Assembly: GCF_014596475.1 (NCBI RefSeq)
Contig: NZ_MECJ01000024.1
Coordinates: forward strand, 124,001-188,000
DNA from: Streptomyces sp. CBMA152
GTDB taxonomy: Bacteria; Actinomycetota; Actinomycetes; Streptomycetales; Streptomycetaceae
DNA length: 64,000 nucleotides
Direction of reading: 5' to 3'
Numbering within the stretch: the first letter of the stretch is position 1; every line of letters starts with the position of its first letter. A model generated the notes under the pieces. That model was not told where the DNA came from, ran no database searches, and was given only the letters and a program-made list of their open reading frames with translations. Shown in pieces: positions 8,594 through 17,953 of this stretch. The translations under genes and the position numbers were made by a program.

Positions 8594-8764
8594 GGATCTC
8601 TCCTTCGCGAGAATGTCCCGGAACGACCCCGGCACGGGTCGCGGACGCGAAGGGATGACGGACGGGACGCCACGCGCGCGAAGTTCCGCGCCGATACGCC
8701 CGCCGTACACGCCGACCCGCCCACGAGGTCACCGGGATCTCCGCGCGCGTAGGTCCGCGCGCGG

Positions 8765-8970
8765 GCAGCGGGCAGGTCTTCGGACTCGCGGGCTCGTACA
8801 CCGGTCTCCCGGCGGACTCCTAGTGGCCGTCGCTTCCCGGACCCGGTCGGGTCCAGTGCGTATGACGGCGGTCGTTCCCGCTCACCGCTGCGGGGCAGTC
8901 CCGGATTCCCACCGGGTTCCCTCTTGCGACGCGCCTGCCTGGCGGACAGGCGCGAACCAGCTGCGTGAGC
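8765..8970 (-). promoter_or_regulatory. Cobalamin riboswitch upstream of metE
   Basis: Read on the minus strand, this leader has the conserved cobalamin-aptamer core: GGGAACCCGGTGGGAATCC followed by GGGACTGCCCCGCAGCGGTGA, then the closing segment GAGTCCGAAGACCTGCC at about 8770-8788. The 5' limit is approximate. It lies in the 635-base gap between metE and the nitrate reductase gene and faces metE. Binding of adenosyl- or methylcobalamin would be expected to switch metE off. Confidence 0.93.
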
Positions 8971-9156
8971 CACCCTACAGAGTAGGTCGGACAATCGCGC
9001 TCGGTAATAAATCGGCCACCCATGGCCTGTTCCAACCCCCTTTGCCCGCCCTTCCCTTCGAGCCCGCTCACGCGCGCGTTGTCGCAGTCGCACACGCTGC
9101 TCACATCCTCGGATCACGGTTAGTGTGGCTTGCGTAACCACGCACGTTCTCCGCGC

Positions 9157-9172
9157 GTGACATCGACGTAAC
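9157..9172 (+). promoter_or_regulatory. GlnR-like box upstream of the nitrate reductase gene
   Basis: The sequence is GTGAC, six bases, GTAAC. This fits the half-site spacing of the actinomycete nitrogen regulator GlnR (gTnAC-n6-GaAAC) with one mismatch in the second half. A further GTAAC lies at 9133-9137. The box is 57 bases before the start of an assimilatory nitrate reductase gene, a known class of GlnR target in Streptomyces. It was read by eye and not scored. Confidence 0.45.
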
Positions 9173-9228
9173 GGGCATTTCGTACGGTCGGAACAGAAGG
9201 ATCCGGCCGGGACGAGAGGGGACCCCCG

Positions 9229-12200
9229 TTGACCGCACAGGACTCGCGGACCGGCACCGAGCAGGTCCGCACGGTCTGCTCGTACTGCGGTGTGGGCTGC
9301 GGGATGGTCCTCGACATCGGTGCGGGCCCCGACGGCCGACGCACCGTGCTCAAGGCGTCCGGCGACAAGAACCACCCCGCCAATTCCGGCCGACTGTGCA
9401 CCAAGGGTGCGACCACCGCCGACATGCTGGCCGCACCCGGGCGCCTCACCACCGCGCTCGTACGCGGCGAGCGCGGGGACGGGCCCGTCGCCGCCCCGGC
9501 GGACGGGGCGATCACCGCCACGGCTCACCGGCTGCGGGCCATCGTCGACGAGCACGGGCCGGACGCCGTCGCGCTGTATGTCTCCGGCCAGATGAGCCTG
9601 GAGGCGCAGTACCTGGCGAACAAACTGGCCAAGGGGTTCATCGGGACCAACCAGATCGAGTCCAACTCCCGGCTGTGCATGGCCAGCGCGGGCAGCGGCT
9701 ACAAGCTGTCGCTCGGCGCGGACGGCCCGCCCGGCTCGTACGAGGACTTCGATGCGGCGGACGTCTTCCTCGTCATCGGCTCCAACATGGCCGACTGCCA
9801 CCCGATCCTGTTCCTGCGCATGATGCAGCGGGTCAAGGCGGGCGCGAAACTGATCGTCGTCGACCCCCGGCGGACCGCGACCGCCGCCAAGGCCGACCTG
9901 TTCCTCCAGATCGAGCCGGGAGCCGATCTCGCGCTGCTCAACGGGCTGCTGCACCTGCTCCACGAGAACGGGGACATCGACCCCGCCTTCATCGCCGAGC
10001 ACACCGAGGGCTGGGAGGCGATGGAGGAGTTCCTGGCCGACTACGCGCCGGCCGCGGTCGCCGGGATCACCGGGATCCCCGAGGACGACATCCGTACGGC
10101 GGCGCGGTGGATCGGGGCGGCCGGGGAGTGGATGAGCTGCTGGACGATGGGGCTCAACCAGTCCACCCATGGCACCTGGAACACCAACGCCCTGGTCAAT
10201 CTGCATCTGGCGACCGGCGCGATCTGCCGCCCGGGCAGCGGCCCGTTCTCGCTCACCGGCCAGCCGAACGCGATGGGCGGCCGCGAGATGGGTTACATGG
10301 GCCCCGGGCTGCCCGGACAGCGCTCGGTCCTCGTGGACGCGGACCGGGCGTTCACCGAGGAGCTGTGGAAGCTGCCCGCGGGCACACTGCGCACCGACGG
10401 GGCGGGGCTCGGCACCGTCGAGATGTTCCGGCGGATGGCCGAGGGGGACATCAAGGCGTGCTGGATCATCTGCACCAACCCGGTCGCCTCGGTCGCCAAC
10501 CGCCGCACCGTCATCGAGGGCCTGGAGGCGGCCGAATTCGTCGTCGCCCAGGACGCGTTCGCCGAGACCGAGACCGCCGCGTACGCCGATGTGGTCCTGC
10601 CCGCCGCGCTGTGGACCGAGGCCGAGGGCGTGCTGGTCAACAGCGAGCGCACACTGACACTGGCCCGCCGCGCCGTCGACCCGCCCGGCGAGGCGCTGCC
10701 CGACTGGCAGATCATCGCCCGGGTGGCCCGCGCGATGGGGTATGAGGAGGCGTTCACCTACGCCTCGGCCGAGGAGATCTTCGAGGAGATCAAGCGCGCC
10801 CACAACCCCGTGACCGGCTACGACCTGCGCGGGATCAGTTACGAGCGGCTTCGCACCACCCCCGTCCAATGGCCTGCCGCCAACTCCGGGGAACCGGACC
10901 GCAATCCCATCCGTTATGTGGACGGGAAGGGCGGTGGCCCGGAGTTTCCGACCGCGAGCGGGCGGGCGGTGTTCCACGCACGACCACACGTCCCGGCCGC
11001 CGAAATGCCGGACGACGCCTTTCCGTTCGTACTCAACACCGGGCGCCTGCCGCACCAGTGGCACACGCTCACCAAGACCGGAAAGGTGGACAAGCTCAAC
11101 AAGCTCAACCCGGCGCCGTTCGTCGAGATGCATCCGCAGGATGCCGAGGCGCTGGGCGTCGCCGGCGGAGACTCGGTGGAGGTGGCCTCGCGGCGTGGGC
11201 GGGCCGTGCTGCCCGCCGTGGTGACCGACCGGGTGCGGCCGGGGTGCTGCTTCGCGCCGTTCCACTGGAGCGACCTGTTCGGCGAGTATCTGAGCGTCAA
11301 CGCGGTGACCAGCGACGAGGTCGACCCGATCTCGTTCCAGCCCGGGTTCAAGATGTGCGCGGTGTCGCTGACCAGGGTGGCGACGCCGGCCGGGCCTGTG
11401 GCGACGGCGACGGGTGCGGGCACAGGTACGAACGCGGGCACGGGCACAAGTGCGGGCACAGGCACGAGTGCAGGCGCTGGCACGGACGCGGGCACGACAG
11501 CTGCAACCACACCATCAACTCCCCATGCACTGGAGGCTATTGACACGATTCTGCCGAGCGGAGCAGGCAGTCCCGCTGCCGTGTTCGGGCTCGACGTCCA
11601 ACCGCCGGTCCTCACCGAGCACGAACGCCGATACCTGGTCGGATTCCTCGCCGGGCTGGAATCGGGCGCGCCCGGGGTTCCCGTACTGCCGCCGGGGGCG
11701 CCGTTCTCCGAGGAGCACGCGCTGTGGGTGAACGGTGCGCTGGCCGGGATGTACTCGCGGGCCCCGCGAACCGCCGCGGAGCCGAACGATGCACCCGCCG
11801 AGCCCTCGGGCCGTGACGTGGTCGTCCTGTGGGCCTCGCAGACCGGTAACGCCGAGCAGGTCGCGGCGGTCACCGCCGAACGGCTCAGTGCCGCCGGGCA
11901 CCGGACCGCGCTGCTCGCCATGGACGACACCAGCCCGGGCGCGCTGTCCCCGGACGCGGATCTGCTGCTCGTCACCAGCACCACCGGTGACGGCGACGCG
12001 CCCGACAACGGCACCGGGTTCTGGGAGGCCCTGGCCGCGGCGAGCGCCCCGCGCCTGGAAGGGCGGCGCTATGCCGTGCTGGCCTTCGGTGACTCCTCGT
12101 ACGACGAGTTCTGCGGGCACGGGCGGCGCCTCGACCGGCGACTGGCCGAGCTGGGCGCGGTGCGGCTGCTCGCGCGTACGGACTGCGAACCGGACTTCGA

Positions 12201-13554
12201 GGAGCGCGCGCTGGGGTGGCTGGACGAGGTGCTGGCGCTGCTCGACGCGTCCGCGACCGAGGCCGGGACGCCCGGCGCACCGGGGGCACCAGGGGCACCC
12301 GGCGCGTCCCGTTCTTCCGGCGCGCCGGGGGTGCCGGGCGCAACGGGCACCACCGCTGGGCCGCGCACGGGCGCCGCTCCCCGATCGGTCGGCGCCTCGC
12401 TGCCGCTGTCGAGTTCGCGGGCCGCCGCCGTCACGGCCAAGCTCACCGGGAACTCGCTGCTGAGTCTGCCGGGGGCGGGCAAGGAGGTGCGTCGGTTCAC
12501 GTTCGACACCCGGGAGAGCGACACGCCGCTCACGTACGCCGCCGGGGACGCGCTCGGGGTGCATCCCGTCAACTCCCCTTCCCTTGTGGCCGAATGGCTC
12601 GCGGTGACCGGGATCGACGCCGGGGCGCCCATCGAGATCGGCGGGGTCGATAGGGCGGGCGAGGTCGGGCCGGTGGAGTTCGGCACCGCGCTGCGTGAGC
12701 ATCTGGACATCACCACGGTCAGCCACGACCTGCTGAAGTTCCTCGCCGAGCGCACCCACGACCGTGACCTGCGGCAGTTGCTGCGGCCCGACAACAAGTG
12801 GCAGCTGACGCGCTGGTCCTGGGGGCGGCAGGCGATCGACGCGATCGCCGAGTACGGGGTGCGGGCGAGTGCGCAGGAGTGGGCGGGTGTGCTCAAACGG
12901 CTTCGGCCCAGGCTGTATTCGATATCGTCCAGCCCGCTGGCCGACCCGTACGAGGTGTCCCTGACGGTGTCGGTGGTGCGGTACGAGAACCGGCTCGGGC
13001 GACCGCGCCAGGGGGTGTGCTCGGCCCTGCTCGCGGACGCCCCGCCGGACACGCCGATACCGGTGTACGTGCAGCGCACCCGGCACTTCCGGCCGCCCTC
13101 CGACCCCACCACGCCGATGGTGATGGTCGGCCCGGGCACCGGCGTCGCCCCGTTCCGCGGCTTCCTGTACGAGCGCCGGGCGCTCGGCCATACCGCCCCG
13201 AACTGGCTGTTCTTCGGCGAGCAGCACCGCGCGAGCGACTTCTACTACGAGGACGAGCTCGCCAAGCTGAGCACCGAGGGCACGCTCACCCGGCTGGACA
13301 CCGCGTTCTCGCGCGACCAGCGGGCCAAGGTGTACGTCCAGGATCGTATGCGCGAGCACGGCCCGATGCTCTGGTCCTGGCTCCAGGACGGCGCGCACTT
13401 CTACGTCTGCGGCGACGCCTCCCGGATGGCCAAGGACGTCGACAGGGCGCTGCGCGACATCGCGATCGCGCACGGCGGGCTCGACGAGGACTCGGCGGCG
13501 GCGTATGTGAAGCAGCTGACGGCCGAGAAGCGGTACGTCCGCGACGTCTACTGA
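9229..13554 (+). CDS. Assimilatory nitrate reductase fused to CysJ-like flavoprotein
   Basis: This 1441-residue protein reduces nitrate to nitrite and appears to carry its own electron-input module. Residues 1-720 are a molybdopterin-guanine-dinucleotide nitrate reductase of the NasA/NarB type. Cys17, 20, 24 and 57 (CSYCGVGCG and LCTKGA) should bind one 4Fe-4S cluster, and Cys150 (SRLCMASA) is the likely Mo ligand. An Ala/Gly/Thr-rich linker follows, then an FMN flavodoxin domain (VVLWASQTGNAEQVA, about 864-1010). A collagen-like Gly-Ala-Pro linker leads to an FAD/NADPH reductase domain (about 1051-1441, with RLYSISSSP, GPGTGVAPFRGF and a C-terminal VRDVY). The start is TTG with GAGAGGGGA upstream. 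Fusions of this kind are known in Streptomyces. Confidence 0.92.
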   Translation: MTAQDSRTGTEQVRTVCSYCGVGCGMVLDIGAGPDGRRTVLKASGDKNHPANSGRLCTKGATTADMLAAPGRLTTALVRGERGDGPVAAPADGAITATAHRLRAIVDEHGPDAVALYVSGQMSLEAQYLANKLAKGFIGTNQIESNSRLCMASAGSGYKLSLGADGPPGSYEDFDAADVFLVIGSNMADCHPILFLRMMQRVKAGAKLIVVDPRRTATAAKADLFLQIEPGADLALLNGLLHLLHENGDIDPAFIAEHTEGWEAMEEFLADYAPAAVAGITGIPEDDIRTAARWIGAAGEWMSCWTMGLNQSTHGTWNTNALVNLHLATGAICRPGSGPFSLTGQPNAMGGREMGYMGPGLPGQRSVLVDADRAFTEELWKLPAGTLRTDGAGLGTVEMFRRMAEGDIKACWIICTNPVASVANRRTVIEGLEAAEFVVAQDAFAETETAAYADVVLPAALWTEAEGVLVNSERTLTLARRAVDPPGEALPDWQIIARVARAMGYEEAFTYASAEEIFEEIKRAHNPVTGYDLRGISYERLRTTPVQWPAANSGEPDRNPIRYVDGKGGGPEFPTASGRAVFHARPHVPAAEMPDDAFPFVLNTGRLPHQWHTLTKTGKVDKLNKLNPAPFVEMHPQDAEALGVAGGDSVEVASRRGRAVLPAVVTDRVRPGCCFAPFHWSDLFGEYLSVNAVTSDEVDPISFQPGFKMCAVSLTRVATPAGPVATATGAGTGTNAGTGTSAGTGTSAGAGTDAGTTAATTPSTPHALEAIDTILPSGAGSPAAVFGLDVQPPVLTEHERRYLVGFLAGLESGAPGVPVLPPGAPFSEEHALWVNGALAGMYSRAPRTAAEPNDAPAEPSGRDVVVLWASQTGNAEQVAAVTAERLSAAGHRTALLAMDDTSPGALSPDADLLLVTSTTGDGDAPDNGTGFWEALAAASAPRLEGRRYAVLAFGDSSYDEFCGHGRRLDRRLAELGAVRLLARTDCEPDFEERALGWLDEVLALLDASATEAGTPGAPGAPGAPGASRSSGAPGVPGATGTTAGPRTGAAPRSVGASLPLSSSRAAAVTAKLTGNSLLSLPGAGKEVRRFTFDTRESDTPLTYAAGDALGVHPVNSPSLVAEWLAVTGIDAGAPIEIGGVDRAGEVGPVEFGTALREHLDITTVSHDLLKFLAERTHDRDLRQLLRPDNKWQLTRWSWGRQAIDAIAEYGVRASAQEWAGVLKRLRPRLYSISSSPLADPYEVSLTVSVVRYENRLGRPRQGVCSALLADAPPDTPIPVYVQRTRHFRPPSDPTTPMVMVGPGTGVAPFRGFLYERRALGHTAPNWLFFGEQHRASDFYYEDELAKLSTEGTLTRLDTAFSRDQRAKVYVQDRMREHGPMLWSWLQDGAHFYVCGDASRMAKDVDRALRDIAIAHGGLDEDSAAAYVKQLTAEKRYVRDVY
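11409..11506 (+). repeat. Low-complexity tandem repeat inside the nitrate reductase linker
   Basis: Short, imperfect repeats of the form GCGGGCACAGG(C/T)AC encode alternating Gly-Thr and Ala-Gly units (GTGTNAGTGTSAGTGTSAG) between the molybdoenzyme and flavodoxin parts. Such repeats are prone to slippage, so linker length may vary between strains. Confidence 0.75.
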
Positions 13555-13584
13555 GCGCTCCACTGGACGCGCGGATATTCGACC

Positions 13585-13625
13585 GCGGACCGTGCATGGC
13601 TGGTCGCTCAGTTCCCCGCACCCCT
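13585..13625 (+). repeat. Dispersed intergenic repeat, copy A
   Basis: This is a variant of a motif reading GCGGACCGT, then GGCTGGTCGCGC, then AGTTCCCCGCGCCCCT. Here it carries CTC for CGC and CAC for CGC. It lies between the convergent nitrate reductase and SUOX-fold genes. Other copies are at 25177, 32067 and 47863. Confidence 0.8.
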
Positions 13626-13651
13626 CAGAGGCGCGCAACCGCATCGGACCT

Positions 13652-14209
13652 CTACACGGCCGCTCCTCCCCCGCCCTCTACAGCAGCGGCCGGGAATGCG
13701 CCGACCCATATGCGGGTGATCGCGCTGACATAGCGCGCCCCGCAGCGGTCGGACGGGACCACCAACTGGCTGCCCTCGGCGTCCAGTTCGCGGCCGTCCA
13801 TGCGCGTGGCCAGCAGGATCGGGCGGTCGCCGAAGTCGGCGTCGATCTCCGCCCAGGCCAGGACGGTGTGGTGGCCGTCGCCGCCGTCGACGGCCAGCAG
13901 GAAGCGCGAGCGGTCCTTGCGGCGCCGGATGTCGAACCCGGGCCCCGCGTCGCCCACGACCTCGCGCAGCAGCGGCCCTTCGAACGAGTGGCGCTGCGGG
14001 CCGCTGGTCGCGCAGTCGAAGACGACGTCGGCCCGGTGCGCCGCCCAGCCGCCGCGCAGGTCCGCGACGGTGAGCGCGGCGGGGCGGGCCACGTCCCCGC
14101 ACAGAGCGAACGCCCTCGGTACGGGCTCCGGCAAGGACCCCAGCACGGGCCTCGGCTGCGAGCCGAGATCCCGGTTCTGCCTCGCTGATGTGAATCCACT
14201 ACCCGTCAT
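13652..14209 (-). CDS. Molybdopterin-dependent oxidoreductase of the sulfite-oxidase fold (short form)
   Basis: This 185-residue protein looks like a minimal sulfite-oxidase/YedY-type molybdopterin domain: FALCGDVARPAALTVADLRGGW, then VVFDCATSGPQRHSFEGPLLREVV, whose cysteine is the candidate Mo ligand, then SRFLLAVDGGDGHHTVLAWAEID and the C-terminal RIWVGAFP strand. It lacks a signal peptide and the dimerisation domain of full sulfite oxidases. The ATG at 14209 lies inside the 3' end of the xanthine-dehydrogenase-like gene (11-base overlap), so the two are coupled in one operon. The substrate is unknown; it may be an accessory Mo protein of this operon. Confidence 0.72.
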   Translation of the reverse strand: MTGSGFTSARQNRDLGSQPRPVLGSLPEPVPRAFALCGDVARPAALTVADLRGGWAAHRADVVFDCATSGPQRHSFEGPLLREVVGDAGPGFDIRRRKDRSRFLLAVDGGDGHHTVLAWAEIDADFGDRPILLATRMDGRELDAEGSQLVVPSDRCGARYVSAITRIWVGAFPAAAVEGGGGAAV

Positions 14210-16946
14210 GGTCTTGCACATGCCCATCCAGGGCGAGCCATACACGGTCCCGGGTCAGGGGCAGTTCGGTGAAGCGGATGCCGGTCGCGTCGCGCAGCGC
14301 GTTGGCGAAGGCCGGGGCGACCGGGTTGAAAGGGCTCTCGCTCATCGACTTGGCGCCCAGCGGCCCGATCGCGTCGGCGGTCTCCATGAAGTGGACCTCG
14401 GTGCGCGGCACATCGGCGTACTGCGGCAACCGGTAGCGGCGGAAGGCGGCCGTGGTGACCTCGCCGCGTTCGTCGACGCGTACGTTCTCGAAGAGGGTCG
14501 CGCCGAGCGCTTGGGCCACTCCGCCCTCGACCTGGCCCCTGCACTGCATCGGGTTCATCACCCGGCCCGCGTCGGCGGCGTGCACACTGCGCAGGATGCG
14601 GATCTCGCCGGTGCCGGGGTCGACGGCGAGGCTGAACCACTGGGCGTTGAAGGCGACCGAGCGGGGCGAGCCGCCCCAGTGGCCGTGGGCGCTCAGCTCA
14701 CGTCCGGCCGCGCGGGCGGCCTCGTACAGCTCCTTGAGCGCGACCGTACGACCCTCGCACTCGACCGCGTCCTCGGTCAGCCGGCACGCCTCGATGGGGA
14801 CGCCGGTGTGCTCGGCGGCGTACGAAAGTACCTGCTCGGCAAGGGAGTTGGCGGCCCGCAGGACGGCCTTGCCGGCGACGACCGTGCCGGCCGAGCCGAA
14901 GGCGCCGGTGTCATGGCGTACGACATCCGTGTCCGACTGGCGGATCGCGATGCGGTCGACGGTCGTGCCCAGGGCCGAGGCGGTGATCTGCTGGTGGACG
15001 GTCGTGGTGCCGTTGCCGAACTCGGCGGTGCCGACGGCGATGTCGTACGTGCCGTCGTCCAGGAGCTTCACCGTCGCGTCGGCGAAGTGGCCGCCGGGCG
15101 GGCCGGTCGCGATCATGGACATGCCGGTGCCCTGCCCGACCAGCCAGCCCTCGGGCGCGTCGGCGGCGCTGCGGTCCTCGCGGATGGCGTCGCGTACGAC
15201 CTGGAGGCACTGGTCGAGGCCGTAGCTGGCGATCTCCAGGTCCTCCTCCTCGCCGCCGGGGCTGATCATGTGCTCGCCGGGGCCGATGATGTTGCGCTCG
15301 CGCAGGACCAGCGGGTCGATGCCCAGGCGCCGGGCCAGTTCGTCCATCGCCGACTCCACGGCGAAGGTGACCTGGCCGAGGCCGTAGCCGCGGAAGGCAC
15401 CGGCGGGGACGGTGTTGGTGTAGACGGAGAAGGCGTCGACCTTCTTGTGCGGGGCGCGGTAGACGGCCATGGACTCGCCGACGCTGTGGAACATCACGGC
15501 GGGCCCGTGGTTCCCGTACGCCCCCGTGTTGGAGACCACCCGCAGCTGAAGGGCGGTGAGCGTGCCGTCCGCACGGGCGCCGATCTTCACGCCGACCAGG
15601 AACGGATGGCGGGTGGTCGCCCCGTAGAACTGCTCGGCACGCGTGTACTCCAGCTTCACCGGGCGGCGAAGGCGCAGCGCCGCGAGGACCACGATGTCCT
15701 CGACCAGCATCTCCTGCTTGCCGCCGAATCCACCGCCGACCCGGCCCGCGACCACCCGTACCTCGTCCGGCGGCAGATCGAAGAGCGCGCACAGGGCGCG
15801 GCGGGTCAGGAACGGGGTCTGGGTGCTGGACCGCACGGTCAGCCGCTCGCCCTCACCCTCTTCCTTCGGCTCGAAGTACGCGAGCGCGCCGTGCGTTTCG
15901 AGGCTGGCGTGCTGGACGCGCTGGGTGCGGAACGTTTCCTCGTACACGGTGTCCGCCTCGGCGAAGCCGTCCTCGACCGAGCCGATCTCGCCGTGGACCT
16001 CGCCGACGACGTTGTTCTCGGGCCGGGCGATGCGCGACGCGGGCCCCTTGTCATGGATGACGGGCGCGCCCGGCCGCATCGCCTCCTCGGGATCGACGAC
16101 GAACGGCAGCTGCTCGTACGTCACTTCGACGCGTCGGCAGCCTTCCTCGGCCGCGGCCTCGCTGTCGGCGACGACCGCGGCGACCCGCTGGCCGATGTAG
16201 CGGACGGTGTCGTCGAGCAGCCGGGTGTCGTCGGGGTCCTCGGTGGGATGTTCGTGGCGGGCGCTCGAATAGAGCCGCTCCGGGGCGTCGTGGTGGGTGA
16301 GGACGAGGTGGACGCCGGGGACGCGCAGGGCGGCGGCGGTGTCGATCGCGGCGATCCGGGCGTGCGGATGCGGGGAGCGCAGCAGCTTCATGTGCAGCAG
16401 CCCGGGAACGTCGACGTCGAAGGTGTAGCGGGCGGTACCGGTGACGACCTGCGGCCCGGCCGGCGCCCCGAGGTTGCGGCCGACGGCCTGGCCCGCGCAC
16501 GGCCGCTCGGTGTGCCGCACTCCGCGTACGGCGTCCTCGACGGCGCGGTAGCCGGTGCAGCGGCAGATGTTCCCCTTGAAGGCGCGCGGCAGATCGGCGA
16601 GTTGATCGTCGTCGAGCGCGGCGGTGGTCATGAGGAACCCGGCGGTGCAGAACCCGCACTGGAAGCCCTGGGCGTCGAGGAACTTCTGTTGTACGGGGTG
16701 GAGTTCGCCGTCCCGCGCCAGGCCCTCGACGGTGGTGACGGACCTGCCATCGGCCCGTACGGCCGGATACAGACAGCTGTGCACGGGCTCGCCGTCCACA
16801 TGCACCGTGCAGGCCCCGCAGTCCCCGGCGTCGCACCCCTTCTTCACCCCGAACCAGCCGCGCTCGCGCAGATACGTGCGCAGGCACTGGCCGGGGCGGG
16901 GTTCGGCGTCGAACTGTCGGTTGTTCACGTCGATCTGATACGTCAT
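14199..16946 (-). CDS. Xanthine dehydrogenase-type fused 2Fe-2S and molybdopterin subunit
   Basis: This 915-residue protein joins the small iron-sulfur subunit to the large Mo subunit of the xanthine oxidase family. The first 2Fe-2S cluster is bound by GCDAGDCGACTVHVDG and a later cysteine (residues about 38-58), and the second by FQCGFCTAG and NICRCTGY (about 97-130). The Mo subunit starts near residue 155 (VTGTARYTFDVDVPGLLHMK). It has GRVGGGFGGKQE, PAGAFRGYGLGQ and a C-terminal LGAKSMSESPFNPVAPAFANAL with the active-site glutamate position replaced or shifted. I chose the ATG at 16946, which overlaps the FAD gene stop (TGATG) with GAGG 6 bases upstream; a GTG at 16949 is an alternative. 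Purine substrates are inferred from the adjacent PucR gene. Confidence 0.88.
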   Translation of the reverse strand: MTYQIDVNNRQFDAEPRPGQCLRTYLRERGWFGVKKGCDAGDCGACTVHVDGEPVHSCLYPAVRADGRSVTTVEGLARDGELHPVQQKFLDAQGFQCGFCTAGFLMTTAALDDDQLADLPRAFKGNICRCTGYRAVEDAVRGVRHTERPCAGQAVGRNLGAPAGPQVVTGTARYTFDVDVPGLLHMKLLRSPHPHARIAAIDTAAALRVPGVHLVLTHHDAPERLYSSARHEHPTEDPDDTRLLDDTVRYIGQRVAAVVADSEAAAEEGCRRVEVTYEQLPFVVDPEEAMRPGAPVIHDKGPASRIARPENNVVGEVHGEIGSVEDGFAEADTVYEETFRTQRVQHASLETHGALAYFEPKEEGEGERLTVRSSTQTPFLTRRALCALFDLPPDEVRVVAGRVGGGFGGKQEMLVEDIVVLAALRLRRPVKLEYTRAEQFYGATTRHPFLVGVKIGARADGTLTALQLRVVSNTGAYGNHGPAVMFHSVGESMAVYRAPHKKVDAFSVYTNTVPAGAFRGYGLGQVTFAVESAMDELARRLGIDPLVLRERNIIGPGEHMISPGGEEEDLEIASYGLDQCLQVVRDAIREDRSAADAPEGWLVGQGTGMSMIATGPPGGHFADATVKLLDDGTYDIAVGTAEFGNGTTTVHQQITASALGTTVDRIAIRQSDTDVVRHDTGAFGSAGTVVAGKAVLRAANSLAEQVLSYAAEHTGVPIEACRLTEDAVECEGRTVALKELYEAARAAGRELSAHGHWGGSPRSVAFNAQWFSLAVDPGTGEIRILRSVHAADAGRVMNPMQCRGQVEGGVAQALGATLFENVRVDERGEVTTAAFRRYRLPQYADVPRTEVHFMETADAIGPLGAKSMSESPFNPVAPAFANALRDATGIRFTELPLTRDRVWLALDGHVQDHDG

Positions 16947-17788
16947 CACATACCTCGGCGGTAGTCAGGGGCTTCGCTGTCGGTCAGCTCACGGCGGATC
17001 TCCTCCGCGAAGCGCAGGGCCATGTGGCGGCGCCAGGCCGGCAGGCCGTGGATGTCGTCGAACCAGTCGTCGTCGCCGACGGCCCACTCGATCGCGCCGC
17101 GCAGCCGGTTCGCGTCCGGCGGCAGCGGGAACCAGAACCGGAACGGGCGCACGGTGGCGGCGGTGACCGTGACCGTGAGCGAGCCGTCGCCGGGGTCGAG
17201 CGTGCCGATGACGAGCGCGCCGGATCGGCCGAGTCCATACAACGACGCCTGCCGGAAGGCCGTACGGCAGCGCAGGGCGCGGGCGGGAAGGGTCACCGAG
17301 CGCAGCAGTTCGCCCGGGGCCAGGTCCTTGCGCCCGGCCCCGACGACGAAGTCGGCGACCTTGACGCGGCGCAGCGAGCCGTCCTGGGCCTGGAGCAGAC
17401 AGATGCCGTCGAGCGCGGCGGTCAGCGAGATCATCGGCCCGGCGGGCAGGCCGTTGCAGAGGTTTCCGCCGACCGTCGCCATGTTCCAGATCTTGAAGGA
17501 GGCGAGGAAGGCGCGGCAGCACTGCTCGAAGAGGGGCGCGGCCGGGCTGTGCAGCTGCTTTCCGAAGCGGGAGAGCTCGGCGATGGTGCAGGTCGCGGCG
17601 ATCTCGACCGAGCCGTCCGGCAGGCGGCGCACCGGCTCCCACCCCATCCGGCCGAGGTCGACGAGCCGACGCAGCTGCGGCTGGGGCTCCGAGAAGAGGT
17701 AGGTGCCGCCGCCCAGCCAGGCGTCGCCGGGCCGCCAGGGCCCGCGCCGGCGGGCGTCGCACACCTCGACGACCGTGTTCAGATCCAT
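16946..17788 (-). CDS. FAD-binding subunit of the xanthine dehydrogenase-type enzyme
   Basis: This 280-residue protein is the CoxM/XdhB-type FAD subunit. It begins MDLNTVVEVCDARR and has the FAD pyrophosphate loop WLGGGTYLFSEP, then VEIAATCTIAELSRF, then the second FAD-binding segment FKIWNMATVGGNLCNGLPAGPM, followed by the C-terminal FAD-binding domain. It transfers electrons from the 2Fe-2S clusters to NAD or another acceptor. The ATG at 17788 has GGAG close upstream, and the stop overlaps the next gene. It is the first gene of a likely three-gene operon that diverges from pucR across a 265-base gap. Confidence 0.88.
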   Translation of the reverse strand: MDLNTVVEVCDARRRGPWRPGDAWLGGGTYLFSEPQPQLRRLVDLGRMGWEPVRRLPDGSVEIAATCTIAELSRFGKQLHSPAAPLFEQCCRAFLASFKIWNMATVGGNLCNGLPAGPMISLTAALDGICLLQAQDGSLRRVKVADFVVGAGRKDLAPGELLRSVTLPARALRCRTAFRQASLYGLGRSGALVIGTLDPGDGSLTVTVTAATVRPFRFWFPLPPDANRLRGAIEWAVGDDDWFDDIHGLPAWRRHMALRFAEEIRRELTDSEAPDYRRGM

Positions 17789-17953
17789 GGCTCCGCACCG
17801 TCTCCCCTGTACCCGCCGCCGCGTTCGGCCGCCGTGTTCCAGCCAGTGAAGCCCGGGCGCACGGCCGGAAACGACTGGTGCGGCACACGGAAAACATCCC
17901 AGCCGTACGATCACGAACTGGAGGATCAACCAGGAGGCATTCGTTCTCCTTCA

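Noticed and set aside
11409-11506. The GC-rich tandem repeat as a possible intergenic element
   Set aside because: It stays in frame within the nitrate reductase fusion and encodes a Gly/Thr/Ala linker.
11515-13644. 709-codon open frame on the minus strand
   Set aside because: It is antisense to the flavoprotein half of the nitrate reductase fusion; composition is Arg/Gly/Pro-rich with no motifs.
13800-16964. 1054-codon open frame on the plus strand
   Set aside because: It is antisense to the xanthine dehydrogenase-type gene, whose motifs are unmistakable. Long antisense frames are expected from G/C third-position bias.
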